From Ectothiorhodospiraceae bacterium (GTDB lineage: Bacteria > Pseudomonadota > Gammaproteobacteria > Thiohalomonadales > Thiohalomonadaceae), in assembly GCA_007125455.1 (NCBI GenBank), contig SLDE01000034.1, positions 1 through 7,139 of the forward strand: DNA of 7,139 nucleotides, given 5' to 3'. The position numbers and the translations under genes are program-made. This document shows, in pieces, positions 1-5,796 of the stretch. Under the pieces are notes generated by a model. The model ran no database searches. It was not told the DNA's origin and saw only the letters and a program-made list of their open reading frames with translations. The stretch's first letter is position 1, and each line of letters starts with the position of its first letter.

Positions 1-56
1 AGGCCAAAAGATACCAGCCTCAAGCGTGGTTTGCCTGCCATGGCCCCCCACTGAGA

Positions 57-71
57 GGGCGAAGCTCGCCC
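57..71 (-). terminator. Short hairpin downstream of fxsA, possible weak terminator
   Basis: A 6-bp perfect stem (GGGCGA 57-62 with TCGCCC 66-71) closes a 3-base loop. It lies 12 bases beyond the fxsA stop codon, where a terminator for this minus-strand gene would sit. Read on the minus strand, the hairpin is followed by TCTC rather than a real T run, so intrinsic termination would be weak. On the plus strand it is followed by CTTGT, so it could also serve a gene ending from the left. The same bases resemble a heat-shock promoter, described under findings. Confidence 0.35.
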
Positions 72-83
72 CTTGTACCTGAG

Positions 84-518
84 TCAGTCTTCGCGCCGGT
101 AGTCCCCTTCGATGGTGCGCCGACCCGCTTCGGGGCCTCGCGGGGGGGGGCCTGCCTGCCCGACGATCACCCCGCGTTCGAGGATTTTGAGGATCATTGC
201 ACGTCGCAGCGGCGGGATCAGGGCGAGAAAGCCCAGTGCGTCGGTGAAAAATCCGGGGGTCAGCAGCATCGCCCCACAGATCATCAGCACCACCCCTTCA
301 AGCATCGGCACGGTGGGCAGCTCACCACGGGCGGTGGCCTGTTGTACACGGGCATAGGTATAGAGTCCCTGATGACGTAGCAACAGGGCTCCGAGAATGG
401 CGGTGAATACCACCAGGCCAACCGTCGGCAGCGCACCAATGAGCGAGCCGACCTGGATCAACAGGTAGATCTCAATCAGTGGGACAAGAATAAAGAGGGC
501 AAAAAGGAATCGTAGCAA
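84..518 (-). CDS. fxsA: FxsA family membrane protein
   Basis: This is a small integral membrane protein of the FxsA family. The E. coli member, when overproduced, relieves exclusion of phage T7 by F plasmid; its normal role is unclear. Hydrophobic segments sit at about residues 3-25 and 29-50, with a hairpin-like pair at about 75-105. The signature LLTPGFFTDALGFLALIPPLR is present in the second half, and the tail ends EGDYRRED, close to the E. coli GEYQRKD. The frame stays open to a TTG at 596 (170 aa). I prefer the TTG at 518 (144 aa) because the protein then begins LRFLFALFILVPLIEIY, as the family does, and the longer start would overlap the cutA start. No ATG or clear ribosome-binding site supports any start. 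A run of nine C on the coding strand (142-150) encodes part of a Pro-rich tail. Family assignment is firm; the start is uncertain. Confidence 0.88.
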   Translation of the reverse strand: MLRFLFALFILVPLIEIYLLIQVGSLIGALPTVGLVVFTAILGALLLRHQGLYTYARVQQATARGELPTVPMLEGVVLMICGAMLLTPGFFTDALGFLALIPPLRRAMILKILERGVIVGQAGPPPRGPEAGRRTIEGDYRRED

Positions 519-548
519 TGGTCTGGCCAGGGTTGTGTCGGGAAGGCT

Positions 549-554
549 AGTATA
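549..554 (-). promoter_or_regulatory. Possible -10 element for fxsA
   Basis: Read on the minus strand, these bases are TATACT, one mismatch from the sigma-70 -10 consensus. They lie about 30 bases upstream of the TTG at 518 that best fits the FxsA family. No convincing -35 element is found at 16-18 bases (CCCACA or nearby), so this is only a candidate. If real, transcription would start downstream of the longer fxsA starts at 596 and 581, favouring the short form. The region also lies just upstream of cutA on the other strand. Confidence 0.25.
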
Positions 555-584
555 GCGATTACTCCATAACTTGTGGGCCAATCG

Positions 585-917
585 ATGGGATATCAACTGA
601 TTTTGACCACCTGCGCCGACATGGATAGCGCTGAAACCCTGGCCGGCGCGCTACTGGAGGCCAAACTGGCCGCCTGTATCAACATCCTGCCCGGCGCCCG
701 CTCCCTCTATGTATGGCAGGGTGAACTACAGCGCGACAACGAGGTGGTACTGCTGATCAAAAGCAGGCAGGATCGCCTTCCGGCATTGCGCGACCTGATC
801 GCCGCACAACATCCTTATGAACTCCCCGAGCTAATCGCTGTCCCTATCGAAGACGGCTCACAGGCGTACCTAAGCTGGCTCACACAACAACTGGACCACC
901 AAACGGACCATCAATAA
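585..917 (+). CDS. cutA: Divalent-cation tolerance protein CutA
   Basis: CutA is a small cytoplasmic, usually trimeric protein linked to copper and other divalent-cation tolerance in E. coli; its biochemical role remains debated. The 110-residue product has the full family pattern: an N-terminal strand with TTC, then EAKLAACINILPGARSLYVW at about residues 25-44, an EVVLLIKS strand near 53-60, HPYELPELIAVPI at 76-88, and a closing YLSWL. Length is normal for the family. I chose the ATG at 585 because homologues start directly with the first beta strand. An in-frame GTG at 573 would add four residues. Neither start has a strong ribosome-binding site. The gene is divergent from fxsA and ends 2 bases before dsbD, suggesting co-transcription. 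In E. coli cutA is likewise adjacent to dsbD, formerly called cutA2/dipZ. Confidence 0.95.
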   Translation: MGYQLILTTCADMDSAETLAGALLEAKLAACINILPGARSLYVWQGELQRDNEVVLLIKSRQDRLPALRDLIAAQHPYELPELIAVPIEDGSQAYLSWLTQQLDHQTDHQ

Positions 918-919
918 CT

Positions 920-3190
920 ATGAGAAAACTCACCCCCACCCTGAGTATATTGCTCGCCCTGTTTGCCCTGCTCCTCTGGAGCAGCAGCCACGCCGAGGAG
1001 GAGTTGCTGGACCCACAAAAGGCCTTTGCGCTCAGCGTTGAGGCCGTGGATGGCGAGCATCTGGAGGCCCGTTGGCAGGTTGCCGAGGGCTACTATCTGT
1101 ATCGCGACAAGATCCGCTTCGAGAGCGACACACCGGGTGTCAGCTTCGGGGAGGCAAGCTTTCCCGATGGCAAGATCAAGGACGACGAGTTCTTTGGTCG
1201 GGTGGAGATCTATCGCGGCGACGTGCGCGTGCGGGTACCCGTGCAAGGGCATGCCGATGAACTGAACCTCACCGTCCATCATCAGGGCTGTGCCGATATT
1301 GGGGTCTGTTACCCGCCCCAGCGCGAAAAGGTCAGCCTGAAACTGCCCGCCGCGTCCGCCGCACCGGTAGCGCAGAACGGCAGAGAAAGTCGCTCCCCCA
1401 TGGCGGCGCTGCGAGATTTCGGTCGCGGCCTGACCGGCGGCAGTAACGACGAACTGCTTCCCGCCGAGCAGGCCTTTGGCCCAGACGCCATCGTCGAAGA
1501 CGGCAATACGCTGCGGGTGAGCTGGAATATCGCCCCCGGTTACTATCTTTATAAGGACAAGATCAGCGTCACCCTGAGCGAGGGCGAGGGGATCAGCCTC
1601 GGCCAGCTGCAGTTGCCTCAGGGCAAAGAGAAGGAGGACGAGTTCTTCGGCAAGGTGGAGGTCTTCTACGACCGGGTCGAGGCACACGTCCCACTGCTGC
1701 GTGAGCAACTCGATCCCACCCGTATCAAGCTGGAGCTGGGCTACCAGGGCTGTGCCGAGATCGGCGTCTGTTACCCCCCCCAACGCACCATCCTGGATCT
1801 GGATCTGCCCGCAGGAGTGGCCGGCGATGCCGCCGCCGTAACGGCGGCAGCCCCCGCCACACCGGCGGCACCGGCCAGCGCACCGCCGGTATCCGAGCAG
1901 GATCGCCTCGCCTCGGCGCTGGCCGGTGGCAACACCGCCTGGACCATCCTGCTGTTCTTCGTCGCGGGCCTGCTGCTGGCCTTTACCCCCTGTGTCTTCC
2001 CGATGATCCCGATCCTTTCGAGCATCATCGTCGGCCAGGGCGAGGGGATCACCACCCGCCGCGCCTTTGTGCTCTCCGTTACCTACGTGCTGGCGATGGC
2101 GGCCACCTATACCGTGGCCGGGGTCATCGCCGGGATGTTCGGTGCCAACCTGCAGGCGACCTTCCAGAACCCCTGGATCCTGGGTAGCTTTGCCGCGGTC
2201 TTTGTCGCCCTGTCCTTCGCCATGTTCGGCTTCTACGAGCTGCAGCTGCCGGCCGGGCTACAGAGCCGCATCAGCCAAATGAGCAACAACCAAAAGAGCG
2301 GCACCCTCACCGGGGTGGCGATCATGGGCCTGCTCTCGGCGCTGATCGTTGGCCCCTGCGTTGGGCCGCCGCTGATGGGGGCGCTGATCTACATCGGCCA
2401 AACCGGTGATCCAATCCTCGGAGGGATGGCGCTGTTTGCCCTCTCCATGGGCATGGGCGCACCGCTGATCGCCATTGGTACCGCTGGCGGCAAGTTCCTG
2501 CCCCGCGCCGGTGGCTGGATGGACAGCGTCAAGGCGGTGTTTGGCGTACTGATGCTGGCGGTGGCCATCTGGATGCTGGAACGTATCCTGCCCGACATGG
2601 TGATCATGGCGATGTGGGCGATGCTGCTGATCGTTTCCGGGATCTACCTGGGCGCACTTGATGCCATCAAGGAAGGCGCTTCCGGCTGGTTCAAGCTGTG
2701 GAAGGGTCTGGGGCTGATACTGGTGCTCTACGGCGCGCTGCTGATGATCGGCGCCGCAGCGGGCAACAATGATCCGCTCCAGCCGCTACGCGGTATCGGT
2801 GGCGGTGCCGCCGTCCAGCAACAGCAGCTGCAGTTCCAGCAGGTCAGCTCGGTGGCCGAGCTGGAGGCCAAGCTGGAGCAGGCACGCAGCAACGGCCAAC
2901 CGGTCATGCTCGACTACACCGCCGACTGGTGCGCCACCTGCAAGGAACTGGAGCGTTATACCTTCACCGATCCGCAGGTCATCAGTGAACTGCAGGGCAC
3001 CCTGTTGCTAAAGATCGATGTCACCGCCAACAACCGGGATGATCAGGCGCTGCTGCGCCGTTACAACCTGATCGGCCCACCGGCGATCATCTTCTACAAC
3101 AGCCAGGGTGAAGAGCAGGCACCCTACCGCCTGGTCGGCTTCATCTCCGCCAGCGACTTCGTCCAACACATCCGCGGGGCTATCGGCTAG
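920..3190 (+). CDS. dsbD: Thiol:disulfide interchange protein DsbD with two N-terminal alpha domains
   Basis: DsbD carries electrons from cytoplasmic thioredoxin across the inner membrane to periplasmic partners such as DsbC and cytochrome c maturation thioredoxins. The 756-residue product starts with a signal peptide, probably cut after SSHA (residue 25). Two alpha domains follow, at about 31-142 (Cys124/Cys130) and 182-298 (Cys278/Cys284), each with a DEFFG cap loop. An Ala/Pro linker leads to about eight membrane helices (residues 339-612) holding Cys358 in FTPCVFP and Cys480 in GPCVGPP. The C-terminal thioredoxin-like gamma domain has WCATC (Cys671/Cys674). The protein has exactly eight cysteines, all in these four pairs. 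E. coli DsbD has one alpha domain and about 565 residues, so the extra length is mainly the duplicated domain. The ATG lies 2 bases after the cutA stop, so translation may be coupled; no strong ribosome-binding site is visible. Confidence 0.97.
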   Translation: MRKLTPTLSILLALFALLLWSSSHAEEELLDPQKAFALSVEAVDGEHLEARWQVAEGYYLYRDKIRFESDTPGVSFGEASFPDGKIKDDEFFGRVEIYRGDVRVRVPVQGHADELNLTVHHQGCADIGVCYPPQREKVSLKLPAASAAPVAQNGRESRSPMAALRDFGRGLTGGSNDELLPAEQAFGPDAIVEDGNTLRVSWNIAPGYYLYKDKISVTLSEGEGISLGQLQLPQGKEKEDEFFGKVEVFYDRVEAHVPLLREQLDPTRIKLELGYQGCAEIGVCYPPQRTILDLDLPAGVAGDAAAVTAAAPATPAAPASAPPVSEQDRLASALAGGNTAWTILLFFVAGLLLAFTPCVFPMIPILSSIIVGQGEGITTRRAFVLSVTYVLAMAATYTVAGVIAGMFGANLQATFQNPWILGSFAAVFVALSFAMFGFYELQLPAGLQSRISQMSNNQKSGTLTGVAIMGLLSALIVGPCVGPPLMGALIYIGQTGDPILGGMALFALSMGMGAPLIAIGTAGGKFLPRAGGWMDSVKAVFGVLMLAVAIWMLERILPDMVIMAMWAMLLIVSGIYLGALDAIKEGASGWFKLWKGLGLILVLYGALLMIGAAAGNNDPLQPLRGIGGGAAVQQQQLQFQQVSSVAELEAKLEQARSNGQPVMLDYTADWCATCKELERYTFTDPQVISELQGTLLLKIDVTANNRDDQALLRRYNLIGPPAIIFYNSQGEEQAPYRLVGFISASDFVQHIRGAIG
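1010..1813 (+). repeat. Tandem duplication of the DsbD alpha domain coding region
   Basis: Two copies of the periplasmic alpha domain are encoded at about 1010-1345 and 1463-1813. Conserved pairs are GYYLYRDKI/GYYLYKDKI, DDEFFGRVEIY/EDEFFGKVEVF and QGCADIGVCYPPQR/QGCAEIGVCYPPQR. The copies differ at many residues between these blocks and at synonymous sites within them, so the duplication does not look recent. Both keep the cysteine pair and cap loop, so both look functional. The linker between them (about residues 143-181) is Ser/Gly/Ala rich without a hydrophobic segment, so both domains should lie in the periplasm. Confidence 0.9.
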
Positions 3191-3436
3191 CCCCTTTCCC
3201 CCGGCAGGCCGCATTCCGGCGGTCTGCCCCCTTTATCGCCCCACTCCGTGTAGCAATTCACGCTATCTTCGCGCAAAACATGTCAAGATATGCGCTGAAC
3301 TGGCATGAAACTCCAGCAATGTAGACATCAGCAGCGCCATCGTGCAAAATGCCCTCTGCCTCGGCCTGAGAGTAAATAAAATGCACCATAGGCCAGGTCT
3401 CTCAACTGATACCGTTAGCGCGATACGGAACGACCC
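3191..3436 (+). other. Intergenic region between dsbD and aroQ, likely holding the aroQ-accBC promoter
   Basis: After the hairpin at 3203-3228 the sequence becomes distinctly more AT-rich than the flanking genes. The best -10-like stretch is AGTAAATAAAATG at 3371-3383, but no good -35 lies 16-18 bases upstream. A second weak candidate is TATCTT at 3264-3269. A small inverted pair, CCGT 3412-3415 and ACGG 3425-3428, lies just before the aroQ ribosome-binding site. I see no coding sequence here. That a promoter lies in this gap is inferred from the preceding hairpin and the gap length; its exact position is unresolved. Confidence 0.35.
3203..3228 (+). terminator. Likely terminator after dsbD
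   Basis: A 10-bp stem with one G-T wobble (GGCAGGCCGC 3203-3212 with GCGGTCTGCC 3219-3228) closes a 6-base loop, starting 12 bases after the dsbD stop. It is followed by CCCTTTAT, a weak T-containing tail. The stability and position suggest the end of the cutA-dsbD transcript, although the T run is shorter than in strong intrinsic terminators. Confidence 0.6.
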
Positions 3437-3877
3437 ATGGCAAAACTTCTGGTTCTGCACGGCCCCAACCTCAACCTGCTTGGCACCCGTGAGCCACAAC
3501 ACTACGGCCACGCAACCCTGGCTGACATCGATGCACGCTTGGGCAAGATCGCCCAGCAGGCTGGCCACCAACTGGTGTCGCTGCAAAGCAATGCCGAGCA
3601 CGAACTGATCGCCCGCATTCACCAGGCCCAGGATGAACAGGTAGCATGGATTATCATCAATCCGGCCGCCTTCACCCACACCAGCGTGGCGATACGCGAT
3701 GCCCTTGCGGGGGTGGCAATCCCGTTCATCGAAGTGCATCTATCCAACGTACACGCGCGCGAGGCGTTTCGACGCCACTCCTATTTCTCAGACCTTGCCA
3801 GTGGTGTGATCAGCGGCCTTGGGCCGCAGGTGTACGAACTGGCACTGAACGCGGTGCTGCACCGCCTGAACGATTAG
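3437..3877 (+). CDS. aroQ: 3-dehydroquinate dehydratase, type II
   Basis: The enzyme dehydrates 3-dehydroquinate to 3-dehydroshikimate, the third step of the shikimate pathway to aromatic amino acids, in the cytoplasm. The 146-residue product has normal length for the dodecameric type II family, which is unrelated to type I AroD. It opens with LLVLHGPNLNLLGTREP, then has the catalytic Tyr23 on the flexible lid, the SNAEHELI block, INPAAFTHTSVA with Asn75, EVHLSN with His101, and Arg112 in the AREAFRRHS lid-contact segment. The catalytic residues fall at positions matching the well-studied mycobacterial enzyme. The ATG is preceded by GGAA at 3427-3430 with a 6-base spacer, a modest ribosome-binding site. 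accB follows after 32 bases, the usual aroQ-accB-accC order in many proteobacteria, so the three are probably one operon. Confidence 0.97.
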   Translation: MAKLLVLHGPNLNLLGTREPQHYGHATLADIDARLGKIAQQAGHQLVSLQSNAEHELIARIHQAQDEQVAWIIINPAAFTHTSVAIRDALAGVAIPFIEVHLSNVHAREAFRRHSYFSDLASGVISGLGPQVYELALNAVLHRLND

Positions 3878-3909
3878 CCTGTCAAAATTATCACTAAGGT
3901 CAGAACATA

Positions 3910-4359
3910 ATGGACATTCGTAAAGTAAAAAAACTGATTGAACTGCTGGAAGAGTCCGGCATCGCCGAGATCGAGATCCACGAAGGCGAAGAGTCGGTGC
4001 GCATCAGCCGCCACAGCGCCGCCCCTGCCCCGGTGCACTATGCACCGGCAGCAGCAGCGCCGTCGGCCCCGGCAGCCCCCGCTGCCCCGGCCGCGGTTGA
4101 AGAAAGCGCCGATGCCCAGCCCAGTGGCCACCCGGTCACCTCGCCCATCGTCGGCACCTTCTATCGCTCCCCCTCCCCCACCGCCAAGCCCTTCGCCGAA
4201 GTCGGCAAGAGCGTCAACGTGGGTGATACCCTGTGCATCATCGAAGCGATGAAGATCATGAACCAGATCGAGGCCGACAAGGCCGGTGTGGTCAAGGCGA
4301 TCCTCGCCGAAAATGGCGACCCGGTCGAATTCGGCCAGCCGCTGTTCATCATCGAATAA
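3910..4359 (+). CDS. accB: Biotin carboxyl carrier protein of acetyl-CoA carboxylase
   Basis: AccB carries biotin between the biotin carboxylase (AccC) and the carboxyltransferase (AccA/AccD) during malonyl-CoA synthesis, the committed step of fatty acid synthesis. The 149-residue product has an N-terminal segment, MDIRKVKKLIELLEESGIAE, that in E. coli helps bind AccC. An Ala/Pro-rich flexible linker spans about residues 37-62, and the C-terminal biotinyl domain runs from about 75 to 149. The biotin lysine is Lys115 in EAMKIMNQIEAD; the residue after it is Ile where E. coli has Met. The SPIVGTFYRSPSPTAKPF thumb loop typical of bacterial AccB is present. The ribosome-binding site is TAAGGT at 3895-3900. 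The linker is slightly shorter than in the 156-residue E. coli protein. accC follows 21 bases later. In E. coli AccB represses its own operon; nothing here shows whether that holds. Confidence 0.98.
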   Translation: MDIRKVKKLIELLEESGIAEIEIHEGEESVRISRHSAAPAPVHYAPAAAAPSAPAAPAAPAAVEESADAQPSGHPVTSPIVGTFYRSPSPTAKPFAEVGKSVNVGDTLCIIEAMKIMNQIEADKAGVVKAILAENGDPVEFGQPLFIIE

Positions 4360-4380
4360 CGCCAACCGACTCGAGCTGCC

Positions 4381-5721
4381 ATGTTTGACAAGATAGTAAT
4401 AGCCAACCGGGGCGAGATCGCCCTGCGCATCCTGCGTGCCTGTCGTGAGCTGGGCGTCAAGACCGTCGCCGTCCACTCCACCGCCGATCGCGATCTCAAA
4501 CACGTGCGCCTGGCGGATGAGTCGGTCTGTATCGGCCCGCCGCCTTCCGCCCAAAGCTACCTGAACGTACCGGCACTGATCAGCGCCGCCGAGGTCACCG
4601 ACTCAGTGGCCATCCACCCCGGCTACGGCTTCCTCTCCGAGAATGCCGACTTTGCCGAGCGGGTAGAGGAAAGCGGCTTTGTCTTTATCGGCCCCAAGCC
4701 GGAGACCATCCGCATTATGGGTGACAAGGTTGCCGCCATCGCCGCGATGAAGAAGGCCGGGGTACCCTGTGTGCCCGGGTCTGACGGTCCATTGGGCGAC
4801 GACCCGGACGAAAACCTGCGAATGGCGCGCCAGATCGGTTACCCGGTAATCATCAAGGCCGCCGGTGGCGGCGGCGGTCGTGGCATGCGCGTGGTTCATG
4901 CCGAGGGCCACCTGCTCAACGCCATCTCACTGACCAAAAACGAGGCAGCCACCGCCTTCGGCAACGATATGGTCTATATGGAGAAATTCCTGGAAAACCC
5001 ACGCCACGTGGAGATCCAGGTATTGGCCGATACCCATCGCAACGCCATCCACCTGGGGGAGCGCGACTGCTCCATGCAGCGCCGCCACCAGAAGGTCATC
5101 GAAGAGGCCCCGGCCCCCGGTATCAGCGAAGAGCTACGCCAGAAGATCGGCAATCGCTGTGCCCAGGCCTGTATCGATATCGGCTATCGCGGTGCCGGTA
5201 CCTTCGAGTTTCTTTATGAAAACGGCGAATTCTACTTCATTGAGATGAACACCCGTGTACAGGTGGAGCATCCAGTCACCGAGATGATCACTGGGGTGGA
5301 TATCGTGCGCGAACAGATCCTCATCGCTTCCGGCGAAAAGCTCGGCTACAGCCAGGACGATATCAAGATCAACGGCCACGCCATCGAGTGCCGGATCAAC
5401 GCCGAAGATCCGAACAACTTCATGCCCTCCCCCGGCACCATCAGCCGTGCCCACATGCCTGGTGGCCCCGGCGTGCGAGTCGACTCACACATCTACAACA
5501 GCTACAAGGTGCCACCGCACTACGACTCAATGATCGGCAAGCTCATCACCCACGGCCCCACCCGTGACATCGCCATCGCACGCATGCGTACCGCGCTGGA
5601 TGAGACCATCATCGAAGGGATCAAGACCAACATCCCACTGCACCAGAAGCTACTCGACGACTGCAACTTCCAGGCCGGTGGCACCAACATCCACTATCTG
5701 GAAAAGAAACTCGGCCTTTAA
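4381..5721 (+). CDS. accC: Biotin carboxylase subunit of acetyl-CoA carboxylase
   Basis: AccC uses ATP and bicarbonate to carboxylate the biotin on AccB. The 446-residue product is an ATP-grasp enzyme of full length (E. coli 449). The N-terminal domain starts with KIVIANRGEIALRILRA and contains the HPGYGFLSENADFA block. The ATP-grasp domain has Lys116, Lys159, the glycine loop AAGGGGGRGMR (160-170), His209 and Lys238. Metal ligands Glu276 and Glu288 are followed by MNTRVQVEHPVTE, giving Asn290, Arg292 and Glu296, and Arg338 lies in ECRINAEDP. These positions coincide with E. coli numbering, so catalysis should be intact. The ATG is preceded only by a weak CGAG element. It is co-directional with accB at 21 bases, and a strong hairpin follows the stop. 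It lacks a fused carrier domain, so it belongs to the acetyl-CoA carboxylase class rather than pyruvate or propionyl-CoA carboxylases. Confidence 0.98.
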   Translation: MFDKIVIANRGEIALRILRACRELGVKTVAVHSTADRDLKHVRLADESVCIGPPPSAQSYLNVPALISAAEVTDSVAIHPGYGFLSENADFAERVEESGFVFIGPKPETIRIMGDKVAAIAAMKKAGVPCVPGSDGPLGDDPDENLRMARQIGYPVIIKAAGGGGGRGMRVVHAEGHLLNAISLTKNEAATAFGNDMVYMEKFLENPRHVEIQVLADTHRNAIHLGERDCSMQRRHQKVIEEAPAPGISEELRQKIGNRCAQACIDIGYRGAGTFEFLYENGEFYFIEMNTRVQVEHPVTEMITGVDIVREQILIASGEKLGYSQDDIKINGHAIECRINAEDPNNFMPSPGTISRAHMPGGPGVRVDSHIYNSYKVPPHYDSMIGKLITHGPTRDIAIARMRTALDETIIEGIKTNIPLHQKLLDDCNFQAGGTNIHYLEKKLGL

Positions 5722-5728
5722 CGACAGC

Positions 5729-5753
5729 GGAGGGGGCGAAACACGCCCCCTCC
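5729..5753 (+). terminator. Perfect GC-rich hairpin between accC and prmA
   Basis: GGAGGGGGCG (5729-5738) pairs without mismatch to CGCCCCCTCC (5744-5753) around the loop AAACA, beginning 8 bases after the accC stop. No T run follows (TCCACCCC), so it is not a canonical intrinsic terminator. It may protect the 3' end of accBC mRNA, pause polymerase, or only partly stop read-through into prmA 43 bases further on. Confidence 0.55.
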
Positions 5754-5796
5754 TCCACCCCTCGCATCCCGTACCTAAACCTCGAATCCACCACCT

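Noticed and set aside
1..41. Minus-strand ATG at 41-39 preceded by a G run, open to the left edge (MAGKPRLRLVSFG)
   Set aside because: Only 13 residues are visible and match nothing I recognise. The G run is not a good Shine-Dalgarno sequence.
1..54. Plus-strand open frame from the left edge to TGA at 52-54 (RPKDTSLKRGLPAMAPH), which could be the end of a gene convergent with fxsA
   Set aside because: Seventeen residues with no recognisable family are not enough. The hairpin at 57-71 would fit as a shared terminator, so the idea remains possible but unsupported.
911..1783. Open minus-strand frame of 290 codons antisense to the 5' part of dsbD
   Set aside because: dsbD on the plus strand is unmistakable across this span, with signal peptide, two alpha domains and paired cysteines. 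Long antisense frames are common in GC-rich DNA. The translated sequence has no recognisable domain.
2812..2842. CAG/CAA-rich stretch in dsbD encoding QQQQLQFQQ, considered as a repeat expansion
   Set aside because: It is short and imperfect and lies in the expected linker between the last membrane helix and the thioredoxin domain.
3350..3370. Tiny ATG-to-TGA frame of six codons in the aroQ leader, considered as a leader peptide
   Set aside because: It has no ribosome-binding site, no run of aromatic or other regulatory codons, and no evident alternative hairpins, so attenuation is not supported.
3263..3739. Open minus-strand frame of 158 codons covering the dsbD-aroQ gap and part of aroQ
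   Set aside because: It overlaps the clear aroQ gene, shows no motif I recognise, and appears to be a shadow frame that happens to extend into the gap.
3874..4554. Open minus-strand frame of 226 codons antisense to accB and the start of accC
   Set aside because: It is rich in Gly/Arg/Cys mirroring the Ala/Pro linker of accB, crosses two real genes and their gap, and has no family resemblance.
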